Notes under the pieces: model-generated
What the model was told of the DNA's origin: nothing
The model's database searches: none
What the model saw: only the letters and a program-made list of their open reading frames with translations
NCBI RefSeq assembly: GCF_036226405.1
Contig: NZ_CP108464.1
Span: 248,001 to 312,000, forward strand
Source: Streptomyces sp. NBC_01260
GTDB lineage: Bacteria > Actinomycetota > Actinomycetes > Streptomycetales > Streptomycetaceae
Direction of reading: 5' to 3'
DNA length: 64,000 nucleotides
Position numbers and translations under genes: made by a program
Part shown: positions 34,346-42,325 of the stretch, piece after piece
Numbering within the stretch: position 1 is the stretch's first letter
Layout: each line of letters starts with the position of its first letter

Positions 34346-35299
34346 TCAGCGGATGACGGTTTCAGCGTTGGTGCCGGTGAAGGCGGCCAGGGCGCGGTCG
34401 AGACCGACGCGGTCAGGCATTCCGTCCGTGTCGGTCGGACACTGGACGACCAGCGCCGCGACAGCGGCGGCCTGGCGCAGGCACTGGCCGGTGTCGGAGG
34501 CGTGCAGCAGCCCGGAGAGGAACCCTGCGGCGAAGGCGTCCCCCGCGCCCACCGGGTCGGCGACCGGCACGGGGAAGGCGGGCTGGTGGCAGGCTTCTGC
34601 CGTGCGGGTGAGACAGGTGGCCGACTTGTCCCGGTGCTTGACGACGAGCGTTCCGAGGCCCGTCTCGAGCAGGGAGGCCGGGTGCGGTACACCCAGCAGC
34701 TCCAATTCGTCCTCGCCTGCCAGCACCACGTCCGCGTGGGCCAGGAGAGGGCCGACGACCTCGCGCCAGCGGTCGGGTGAGCCGAGCTTGTGGCGGATGT
34801 TCGGATCGAACGAGACCGTCGCACCGGCGGCTCGCGCCAGTTCGACGAGGCGCAAGGTGGCCCGGTGCGCCGAATCCGACAGCATTGGGGTGATGCCGGT
34901 GATGTGGACGAGTCGCGCCCCCTCGAACATGCGGGACTCCAGTTCGTCCGGGGACATCCGGGAGGCGGCTGAGCCCGTACGCAGATACTGCACGTCGATG
35001 GCGCGCGCCGGATGGCTGTCGCGCATGAGGACTCCGGTCGGAGCCTCGGGGTCCGTTATGGCGTACGAGCTGTCCACGCCTTGCGCACGGAGCTGTGCAA
35101 GCACGGCCCGCCCTGCCGGATCGTCACCGACGCGACCGAGCCACCGGACGGTGTGTCCGAGCCGGGCAAGGCCCGCCGCCACATTGCTCTCGGCGCCCGC
35201 GACGGAACGCCGGAACGCGAGCGCGTGTTCCAGCGGGACCCCCGGTTCGGCCAGCAGGAGGAGCATGGCCTCTCCGCACACGACGACTTCGGCGCTCAT
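34346..35299 (-). CDS. 2-keto-3-deoxygluconate/galactonate kinase (PfkB family)
   Basis: 317 residues, PfkB/ribokinase fold: N-terminal VVVCGEAMLLLLAEP, GAESNVAAGLARLG, FDPNIRHKL and the C-terminal signature DPVGAGDAFAAGF with the catalytic Asp in GAGD. It phosphorylates a 2-keto-3-deoxy aldonate with ATP. The start at 35299 overlaps the stop of the DHDPS-family gene by 4 nt (ATGA). It could act on KDG or KDGal; the sequence does not separate these. Confidence 0.88.
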   Translation of the reverse strand: MSAEVVVCGEAMLLLLAEPGVPLEHALAFRRSVAGAESNVAAGLARLGHTVRWLGRVGDDPAGRAVLAQLRAQGVDSSYAITDPEAPTGVLMRDSHPARAIDVQYLRTGSAASRMSPDELESRMFEGARLVHITGITPMLSDSAHRATLRLVELARAAGATVSFDPNIRHKLGSPDRWREVVGPLLAHADVVLAGEDELELLGVPHPASLLETGLGTLVVKHRDKSATCLTRTAEACHQPAFPVPVADPVGAGDAFAAGFLSGLLHASDTGQCLRQAAAVAALVVQCPTDTDGMPDRVGLDRALAAFTGTNAETVIR

Positions 35300-36240
35300 C
35301 GGGCCAGCTCCGGCACCTGGGGGGCGAACTCGGCGCAGAAGCGGTCGATCATCTTCAACTCTTCCTCGTCGAGCCGGTACCCCGGGGCCCGGCAGTGCGC
35401 AGACGCAATCCAGCCACGGCGCACGGAGATCTCCTTCTCCACGGCGATGATGAGCTCCACGCTCTGCATCCAGTACGAGAGGTAGGGCAGCATCCGGGTG
35501 TGCAGGGCGACGGCCTCGGCCTCGTCGCCGCACTGCCAGTGCTCCCAGAGTTCGACGTACAACTCGGTGAAGGAGCAACCGGGCTGGACGCCGACCGCCC
35601 CGCGGCGCAGGGCGTCCGGCAGTTGCAGACCGGCGTAGCCGATCAGTGAGGGCAGCGGACGGGGACCGGCGGCCAGAGCCGCGATCAGCCGGCCCGGCGG
35701 GGCGGACTCGACCTTGACCCAGCGCAGATTGGGGTGCTCGGCGGCCAGCCGGTGCAGGGTGGGTGCGTCCAGCGCCGTTCCGGTCTGTGCCGGGGCGTAC
35801 TGCACCACAACGGGCAGTGGATCGACGGCGGTGAGTACCTCGCGCAGATGGGCCGAGACGGCGTCCTTGGAGGGCGCGAGGAAGTGGGGCGGGAGCAGGT
35901 TGATGGCGTCGGCACCGAGTTCGGCGGCCCGGAGCGCTTGGCGGACCGCGGCCCGGGTGGCGTGGTCCGGGACGGAGACGATGGCGGCGACATCCTGGCG
36001 GTTCCGGGTCTGCTGGAGCAGCAGTCCGGTGAGCAGTTCCCGCTCTTCGGGGTCGAGTTTGTGGAACTCGCTCGCGAAACCGGGGAACATCAGCGAGCTC
36101 ACCCCTGTCGCAAGTACCCGGTCCACCACCGTGGTGAATCCGTCGGGGTCGAGCTCTCCGTCGTCGTGGAACGGAACCTCCAGTACGGGCGAGACTCCTC
36201 GGACCAGTGTGTCGAGGTCCTTGTGTACGGGTGTGGCCAT
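35296..36240 (-). CDS. DHDPS-family enzyme, probable 2-keto-3-deoxy-sugar-acid aldolase or dehydratase
   Basis: 314 residues, DapA/NanA fold. Lys176 (RWVKVES) is the Schiff-base lysine and Tyr148 (VVQYAP) the partner tyrosine. LMFPGFASEFHKL replaces the GTTGE segment of true DapA, so lysine synthesis is excluded. Members beside IlvD/Edd dehydratases are 2-keto-3-deoxy-pentonate dehydratases or retro-aldolases giving pyruvate and an aldehyde. It lies 9 nt after the dehydratase gene and overlaps the kinase gene, so the operon appears to hold both a non-phosphorylating and a phosphorylating route. AGGA precedes ATG 36240. Confidence 0.85.
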   Translation of the reverse strand: MATPVHKDLDTLVRGVSPVLEVPFHDDGELDPDGFTTVVDRVLATGVSSLMFPGFASEFHKLDPEERELLTGLLLQQTRNRQDVAAIVSVPDHATRAAVRQALRAAELGADAINLLPPHFLAPSKDAVSAHLREVLTAVDPLPVVVQYAPAQTGTALDAPTLHRLAAEHPNLRWVKVESAPPGRLIAALAAGPRPLPSLIGYAGLQLPDALRRGAVGVQPGCSFTELYVELWEHWQCGDEAEAVALHTRMLPYLSYWMQSVELIIAVEKEISVRRGWIASAHCRAPGYRLDEEELKMIDRFCAEFAPQVPELAR

Positions 36241-36249
36241 GTCGGTTCC

Positions 36250-38010
36250 TCAGAAGGCTTGTCGGGGCGGGGGCGAGTCGGTCGCGCCGACGAGGAAGTC
36301 GAGGTCGGCGCCGGTGTCGGCCTGCGTGACGTGTTCGGTGTAGAGATAGGTCCAGCCACGGGTGACCGGCGGTTTCGGCGGCTGCCACGCGGAGCGCCGA
36401 AGGTCCATCTCGGTCTCGTCGATCAGCACGTCGAGCCGTCGGCCGGGCACGTCAAGTCTGACCTGGTCTCCGGTGCGGACGAACGCCAGCGGACCGCCGA
36501 CAGCCGCCTCCGGTGCCACATGCAGCACGCACGTTCCGAAGGCCGTTCCGGACATGCGGGCATCGGATACGCGGACCATGTCCCTGATCCCGGCGTCGAG
36601 CAGCTTCTTCGGCAGTGGCAGGTTGCCCACCTCGGGCATGCCCGGATATCCGCGGGGGCCTGTGTTGCGCACGATGAGCACCGTCTCGGCGGAGACGTCG
36701 AGCGTGGAGTCCTCGGCGACGGCGAGGTAGTCCTCGATGGAGTCGAAGACGAGGGCGGGGCCTGTGTGGTCCAGCAGGTGCGGCGCGGCGGCCGACAGCT
36801 TGATGACGGCACCGTCCGGGGCGAGGCTGCCGCGCACCACGGCGGTCCCTCGTCCTGCGGGCAGCACCGGGTTGTCGAAGGCCCGGATGACCTCACGGTC
36901 GTACACCTGCGCACCCTGGCAATTGGCTGTCAGGGAACGGCCGGTGACCGTCACCGTGTCCTGGTGCAGGGCGTCCCGAAGGTCGTTGACGAGCGCCGGC
37001 AGCCCTCCGGCGTAGGCGAACTCCTCCATCAGGAACCGCCCGGAGGGCATCAGGTCGATGAGCAGCGGAAGTTCGGCGCCCAGGCGGTCGAAGTCGTCGA
37101 GTTCCAGGGGTACGCCCAGTCGGCCGGCCAGGGCGAGCAGGTGCACCACCGCGTTGGTGGACCCGCCGATCGCCGCGTTGATCCGGACGGCGTTCTCGAA
37201 GGCTGCTCGCGTCATAATGCGCCGGGGGGTGAGGTCGCTTCCCGCGAGTGCCACGGCACGTGCGCCGGTCTCTTCGGCCAGTGTGCCGCGCCGGGCGTCC
37301 ACGGCCGGCAGCCCGGAGCCGCCTGGCAGCATCATGCCCAGGGCCTCCGCCAGGCAGGCCATGGTGGACGCCGTACCCATGGTCATGCAGTGACCCGCGG
37401 AGCGGTTCAGGGACGACTCGAACTCGGTGAACTCCTCCTGCGTGATCGTCCCCGCGCGCAGCTCTTCCGTCATCCGCCAGATGTCCGTGCCGGAACCCAC
37501 GTGTCGGCCCTTGAACCGGCCGTTGAGCATGGGGCCGCCGGTGAGGACGATGGCGGGCACACCGGCGCTGGCGGCACCCATCAGCGCGGCGGGCGTGGTC
37601 TTGTCGCACCCGGTGAGCAATACGACGGCGTCGATCGGATTGGCCCGGATCTGTTCTTCGATCTCCATGGCCGCCAGGTTGCGGTAGAGCATCGACGTCG
37701 GCCGCAGGAAGGGTTCGCCGAGAGACATGGCAGGAAATTCCAGGGGGAAGCCGCCCGCCTGCAGCACTCCACGCTTCACGGCGTCGGCGAGGATCTGCAA
37801 ATGGCCGTTGCACGGGGTCAGTTCGGAGAACGTGTTGCAGATGCCGATGACCGGGCGGCCGTCGAAGTTGTGGCCCCCCCGCCCCATGGCTCGCAGGTGG
37901 TGACGGGCGATGAAACCGTTCTTGCCGCCGTCACCGAACCAGGCACGGCTCCGGAGTGGCTCTCGAGGTGTGACGGGAACTGCGGCTGACGGTGTCTCTC
38001 GCTCTGCCAT
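36250..38010 (-). CDS. IlvD/Edd-family sugar-acid dehydratase
   Basis: 586 residues. Fe-S ligand regions are ICNTFSELTPCNGHL, LTGCDKTTPAALMGA and SAGHCMTMGTASTM; VSDARMSGT is the conserved C-terminal signature. WFGDGGKNGFIARHHLR at the N-terminus is typical of the aldonate dehydratases (L-arabinonate, D-galactonate, D-fuconate, xylonate) rather than of valine/isoleucine IlvD. It converts an aldonate to a 2-keto-3-deoxy aldonate. ATG 38010 has GGAGG 8 nt upstream; upstream in-frame sequence has no family similarity. It begins the operon 36250 to 33676 and is divergent from the sugar importer. Confidence 0.92.
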   Translation of the reverse strand: MAERETPSAAVPVTPREPLRSRAWFGDGGKNGFIARHHLRAMGRGGHNFDGRPVIGICNTFSELTPCNGHLQILADAVKRGVLQAGGFPLEFPAMSLGEPFLRPTSMLYRNLAAMEIEEQIRANPIDAVVLLTGCDKTTPAALMGAASAGVPAIVLTGGPMLNGRFKGRHVGSGTDIWRMTEELRAGTITQEEFTEFESSLNRSAGHCMTMGTASTMACLAEALGMMLPGGSGLPAVDARRGTLAEETGARAVALAGSDLTPRRIMTRAAFENAVRINAAIGGSTNAVVHLLALAGRLGVPLELDDFDRLGAELPLLIDLMPSGRFLMEEFAYAGGLPALVNDLRDALHQDTVTVTGRSLTANCQGAQVYDREVIRAFDNPVLPAGRGTAVVRGSLAPDGAVIKLSAAAPHLLDHTGPALVFDSIEDYLAVAEDSTLDVSAETVLIVRNTGPRGYPGMPEVGNLPLPKKLLDAGIRDMVRVSDARMSGTAFGTCVLHVAPEAAVGGPLAFVRTGDQVRLDVPGRRLDVLIDETEMDLRRSAWQPPKPPVTRGWTYLYTEHVTQADTGADLDFLVGATDSPPPRQAF

Positions 38011-38106
38011 GTATGAGCCTCCGATGGGGTACGGCCACGCGGTTCCGACCGCTTGAGACCGGGCTGTGACCGTGCAGGGGCTTGCCCTGCCGACGGATTT
38101 AATGAT

Positions 38107-38125
38107 GCTATCAAATGACGATAGC
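38107..38125. promoter_or_regulatory. GCTATC-N7-GATAGC palindrome upstream of the dehydratase operon
   Basis: Perfect 6-bp arms separated by AAATGAC, in an AT-richer stretch 97 nt before the dehydratase start and about 300 nt before the divergent importer. It is a candidate operator for the GntR protein at 32849. The rest of 38126-38425 shows no gene. Confidence 0.55.
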
Positions 38126-38425
38126 GCCTCGGGGGCCGCGCGAGGCTGTCGCTGAAGCGGAGGTTCAACCCGTGGTACGTAAGGCGCCGGTGCGGCTCGT
38201 CCGCCTCCTGACCTTTGGCGTACCGCCTGTCGCGATCTTCGGAACCCGTCCGTCGGACACCAGCGGACCGGCCCCCGCCCATCCACACACCGATGTACGA
38301 AGCCCGGCGCCCTCCGCGCAACGGGCGAGCACACCGACGTGACCCGGAACCACCGGATCAGTCCTCACCACACGGCCCCGACAGCACGATGCGCGGCGGT
38401 CACTGCCAGCTCGAAGGAGCTCCTC

Positions 38426-39469
38426 ATGAACTCTTCGTTCCATCGGAACATCGCCGTGGCCACCGGCCTGCTGCTCACTCTCGGTCTCGCCACGGCGTGT
38501 TCGTCGGGCAAGGAGTCCTCCGGCGGCGACGCGGTCGACAAGAAGGTCGACGGCAAGATCTCCCTCACCTACCTGCAGAAGCAGGGCGACCAGGAGTACT
38601 TCATCGGCGAGGCGGCCGGCGCCAAGGCGAAGGCCAAGGAGCTCGGCATCGACCTCAAGGTGGTCAACCTGGGCAACGACGCCAACAAGACCGTCAGTGA
38701 GGTCCAGTCCGCCGTCGCACAGAAGACGAGCGGCATCATCATCGTCGTCCCCGACCCGGCTGTGGGACCTCAGGTCGTCCAGACGGCGAAGGACGGGAAG
38801 GTCGCCCTGCTCACCTCCGACGACCAGATCTGCACCACGGGGCCCGACCCCGCCGCCTGCGGCAAGGACGACCTGGTCCCCCGCATCGGTTTCAGCGGTG
38901 CGCAGATGGGCGGGGAGGTCGGCAAGCGAGCCGCCGCCGAGTTCGGGAAGGCCGGCTGGAAGGCCGCGGACACCCGTGTCATCTCGGCATGGAAGCAGGA
39001 CGTCACCGTGTGCGGTGACCGGGTCAACGCGGCCAAGAAGACGTTCGACGCCGCGGTGCCCGGCGTGAAGACCATCAACGTGCCCACCGACAACACCCCG
39101 ACCGGCGCCCAGGACAAGATCGCCGCGACGATCACCGCGAACTCCAAGGTCAAGAACTGGGTCGTCTGGGGCTGCAACGACGAGAACGCCATGGGCGGGG
39201 TCACCGCGCTGCAGAACGCCGGCATCGGCCCCGATCACGTCATCGGCGTCGGGCTCGGCGCCTACCTTGCCTGCAAGGAATGGCAGACCGACAAGAAGAG
39301 CGGCATGAAGGCCGCCCTCTTCATCAACGGCAAGGACGTCGGCGCCCTGGCCGTCCAGACCATGTACGACAAGCTCAAGAACGGCAAGAACTTCCCGCAG
39401 GAGGCCTTCGCTCCCACCACGATGGTCGACCACTCCTCCTGGAAGACCGCCGGTCTCACCTGCGGCTGA
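38426..39469 (+). CDS. Sugar-binding lipoprotein of a CUT2 importer (arabinose/galactose-binding-protein like)
   Basis: 347 residues with lipobox LATACS. The periplasmic-binding fold has ISLTYLQKQGDQEYF, VVPDPAVGPQ, WGCNDENAMGGVTALQ (as in the NDEN hinge segment of L-arabinose-binding proteins) and a Cys-containing C-terminus. ATG 38426 follows GAAGGAG. Divergent from the aldonate dehydratase operon, with which it probably shares a substrate. L-arabinose and D-galactose have the same C1-C4 configuration and are bound alike by such proteins, so either is possible. Confidence 0.87.
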   Translation: MNSSFHRNIAVATGLLLTLGLATACSSGKESSGGDAVDKKVDGKISLTYLQKQGDQEYFIGEAAGAKAKAKELGIDLKVVNLGNDANKTVSEVQSAVAQKTSGIIIVVPDPAVGPQVVQTAKDGKVALLTSDDQICTTGPDPAACGKDDLVPRIGFSGAQMGGEVGKRAAAEFGKAGWKAADTRVISAWKQDVTVCGDRVNAAKKTFDAAVPGVKTINVPTDNTPTGAQDKIAATITANSKVKNWVVWGCNDENAMGGVTALQNAGIGPDHVIGVGLGAYLACKEWQTDKKSGMKAALFINGKDVGALAVQTMYDKLKNGKNFPQEAFAPTTMVDHSSWKTAGLTCG

Positions 39470-39477
39470 CCCGTCCG

Positions 39478-39511
39478 GGCCCGCGGCCGGCCCCCCTTCC
39501 GGCCGCGGGCC
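39478..39511 (+). terminator. Stem-loop between binding-protein and ATPase genes
   Basis: GGCCCGCGGCCGG and CCGGCCGCGGGCC form a perfect 13-bp stem with an 8-nt loop, starting 8 nt after the binding-protein stop. Same position and probable stoichiometry role as the hairpin at 8192. Confidence 0.7.
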
Positions 39512-39583
39512 GACGACAGCTCCGTCGTACCGGTCCCCTTTCCATGAACACTTTGCGCGCCATGCCTTCGAGGTGAACGACAT

Positions 39584-41182
39584 ATGACCAGAGCCTCCCA
39601 TTCGCCCGCCGGCCCAGACCCTTCCGAAGGACAGATTGAAGAAGCGTCGCCGCCTTCCCCGTCGCCGGGCATCGTGGACGTCACCAAACGGTTCGGGGCG
39701 GTACAGGCCCTTGGCGGGGTCACGCTCGACTTCCCCCGCGGGCAGGTCACCGCGCTGATGGGTGAGAACGGCGCGGGAAAGTCGACCCTGCTCAAGATCC
39801 TCACCGGTGACCACCAGCCCACCCAGGGGCACATCGTCCTGGGTGGCGAGCGCGTGGTGCTCGACTCCCCGGCCAAGGCACGCACGGCAGGCATCCGGAT
39901 CATTCCGCAGGAACCGGAGATCATCCCGCACATCTCGGTCGCCGAGAACGTCTACGCCGGCGCCCTGCCGCGCAAGTCCGGCCGGCGATTCGACCGGGCC
40001 GAGCTCCGCCGCCGCATCGACGCGGACTTGGCCCGGCTGGGCTTCGCCGATGTACTGGACCCGAACCTCCTGGGTTCACAGCTGACCCCGGCCCAACGTC
40101 AGCTGGTCGAGATCATGCGCGCCCTCACCGGCAGTACCGTGGCGACACTGATCGCGTTCGACGAACCCACCTCCTCCCTCGCCGAGCACGAGGTGGACGC
40201 CCTGTTCGCCCTGATCCGGCGACTGCGGAACCAAGGCATCGCCATCGTCTACGTCTCGCACCGCATGCAGGAGATCTTCCAGCTCGCCGACCGCATCGCC
40301 GTGCTGCGCGATGGCAGCCTGGTCGGTGTCCAGCAGGCCGACACGACGAACGAAGCAGAGCTCGTACGCCTCATGGTGGGCCGCGACCTGTCCACCATGT
40401 TCGTCCGACAGCGGGTCGCCACCGACCGCCTCGTTCTCGACGTCAAGAACCTCACCACCGACGACGTGTACGACATCTCGCTCCAGGTCCACGCCGGCGA
40501 AGTCGTCGGCCTGGCCGGTCTCATCGGAGCAGGACGCTCCGAACTCGCCCTCGCGCTGGCCGGCGACCAGCCCGTCCGCAGCGGCACCGCCGCCCTCGAC
40601 GGGGTCCCGCTGCCCAGCGGCCGCCCCGGCGCGGTGATCCGGGCCGGCCTCGGACTCGCCCCCGAGGAGCGCAAGGCACAGGCGCTCTTCCTGCAGCAGT
40701 CCGTCCGGGCCAACATCTCCCAGGTAGTCCTCGACCGGCTACGGCGCTCCCGCTTCGTACGCCGCACCGCCGAACGAGAGCTCGCCCAGCACTACACCGA
40801 CCGGCTCCGGGTCCGCACCCCCTCGATCGACCACGAAGTGCGCAAACTCTCCGGCGGAAACCAGCAGAAGGTCGTCCTCGCCCGCTGGCTCGCCCGCAAA
40901 CCCAAGGTCCTCATCCTCGACGAGCCGACCCGAGGCATCGACGTCGGCGCCAAGGCCGAGATCTACCAGATCATCGCCGACCTCGCCGCCGACGGTGTGG
41001 CCGTCCTCGTCATCTCCTCGGAGCTCCCCGAACTCCTCGGTCTCGCGGACCGGGTGGTGGTCATGCAGCAAGGACGCGTCACCGGCGAACTCAGCCACGA
41101 CGAAGCCACCGAAGAATCCATCCTCGCCCTCGCGATGGCGCACGACATCATCGACGCCAGCACTCCCGGAGCCACTTCATGA
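39584..41182 (+). CDS. CUT2 ABC importer ATPase (two fused nucleotide-binding domains)
   Basis: 532 residues, XylG/AraG/MglA type. A hydrophilic N-terminal extension of about 28 residues precedes the first domain. Walker A GENGAGKST is at 60-68, then LTPAQRQLVEIMRAL and FDEPTSSL. The second domain has GLIGAGRSEL, LSGGNQQKVVLARWL and LILDEPTRGIDV. It overlaps the permease gene by 4 nt. It is distinct from the fucose-operon ATPase, so the two systems are separate importers. Confidence 0.92.
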   Translation: MTRASHSPAGPDPSEGQIEEASPPSPSPGIVDVTKRFGAVQALGGVTLDFPRGQVTALMGENGAGKSTLLKILTGDHQPTQGHIVLGGERVVLDSPAKARTAGIRIIPQEPEIIPHISVAENVYAGALPRKSGRRFDRAELRRRIDADLARLGFADVLDPNLLGSQLTPAQRQLVEIMRALTGSTVATLIAFDEPTSSLAEHEVDALFALIRRLRNQGIAIVYVSHRMQEIFQLADRIAVLRDGSLVGVQQADTTNEAELVRLMVGRDLSTMFVRQRVATDRLVLDVKNLTTDDVYDISLQVHAGEVVGLAGLIGAGRSELALALAGDQPVRSGTAALDGVPLPSGRPGAVIRAGLGLAPEERKAQALFLQQSVRANISQVVLDRLRRSRFVRRTAERELAQHYTDRLRVRTPSIDHEVRKLSGGNQQKVVLARWLARKPKVLILDEPTRGIDVGAKAEIYQIIADLAADGVAVLVISSELPELLGLADRVVVMQQGRVTGELSHDEATEESILALAMAHDIIDASTPGATS

Positions 41183-42213
41183 CCCTCACCAGCTCTCCCT
41201 CCCCGGCCGTCAAGGGACAGCCGGACCGTCCCGCCGCCTTCCGGCCGAAGCTGTTGTCCCGCATCAGCGGGCAAAACATCAGCCTCGTCGGCGCACTGAT
41301 CCTCGTGCTCGTGCTGTTCGGGGTGCTCAACGACAACTACCTGAGCCTGTCCAACATGCAGGTGATCGCGGAGGCGGCGACCATCACCGGTCTGCTCGCG
41401 ATCGTGCAGACGGTCGTGATCATCTGCGGCGGCCTCGACATCTCCGTCGGCTCGCAGGCCGGTGTGGCCTCCGTGGTCAGCGCCATGGTCTTCACCAGCA
41501 CCGGCACCAACGCCTTCCTCGGCATGGCAGCCGCTGTCGGAGTCGGCGTGCTCATCGGCGCCCTCAACGGCCTGATCATCGTCTACGGCCGGGTGAACCC
41601 CACCATCGCCACCCTCGCCGGCCTCGCCGCCTACAAAGGCCTCGCCCAACTCCTGTCCGACGGACGCGCCCAGGGCTACGTCCTCAACAACGACGTCTTC
41701 ATCTTCCTCGGCCGCGGAAAGATCGCCGGACTCCCCGTCATGGTCTGGATCCTCATCGTCGTCGCCGTGGCCGTCCACATCCTGCTCCGCTACACCGACA
41801 TCGGCCGCAACATCTACGCCATCGGCGGAAACGACACAGCCGCCCGCCTCGCCGGCATCAACATCAACAAGTACCTGGTCTTCGTCTACGCCCTCATCGG
41901 CATCGTCGCCGCCATCGCCGGCATCCTCCTCACCGCCCGCACCGGATCCGGCCAGCCCACCTCCGGCAGCGAAGGCCTCGAACTCAAAGCCATCACCGCC
42001 GCCGCACTCGGCGGCGCCGCCCTCAAGGGCGGCAAGGGCGGCATCGGCGGCACCCTCCTCGCCGTCGCCCTCCTCGGCGCCCTGGAGAACGGCCTCACCG
42101 TCCAGGGCATCAACTCCTTCTGGCAGAACGTCGCCCAGGGCGCCCTCCTCGTCATAGCCGTCGTGATCCAGCAGCGACGCAGCGGCGAACGCGCTGTCGG
42201 ACTACCCAACTGA
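41179..42213 (+). CDS. CUT2 ABC importer permease (XylH/AraH/RbsC family)
   Basis: 344 residues, about 8-10 membrane spans. ICGGLDISVGSQAGVASV is the family signature; GGNDTAARLAGININKYLVF and the glycine/alanine-rich ALGGAALKGGKGGIGGTLLA follow. A single permease gene is present, so a homodimer is expected, unlike the fucose system. The ATG overlaps the ATPase stop. Last gene of the importer operon; the next operator begins 82 nt after its stop. Confidence 0.92.
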   Translation: MTLTSSPSPAVKGQPDRPAAFRPKLLSRISGQNISLVGALILVLVLFGVLNDNYLSLSNMQVIAEAATITGLLAIVQTVVIICGGLDISVGSQAGVASVVSAMVFTSTGTNAFLGMAAAVGVGVLIGALNGLIIVYGRVNPTIATLAGLAAYKGLAQLLSDGRAQGYVLNNDVFIFLGRGKIAGLPVMVWILIVVAVAVHILLRYTDIGRNIYAIGGNDTAARLAGININKYLVFVYALIGIVAAIAGILLTARTGSGQPTSGSEGLELKAITAAALGGAALKGGKGGIGGTLLAVALLGALENGLTVQGINSFWQNVAQGALLVIAVVIQQRRSGERAVGLPN

Positions 42214-42294
42214 TGCACCCGGGCCAGGTCCCACGCGGCCCGGAAAGGAAGGAGCGCCTTTCACCGAACCACGTGCCCACACTGATCTCCATAC

Positions 42295-42313
42295 ATAGCA
42301 GCTTAGTTGTCAA
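42295..42313 (+). promoter_or_regulatory. Palindromic operator, TTAGCAG family, copy C (GH2)
   Basis: ATAGCAGCTTAGTTGTCAA matches the 46211 copy in its left half (AGCAGCTTA). Read on the other strand it begins TTGACAACTAAGCTGCTA, like copy B. It ends 12 nt before the GTG start of the GH2 gene and abuts its ribosome-binding site (AAGAAGGG). Confidence 0.75.
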
Positions 42314-42325
42314 GAAGGGTTTGAC

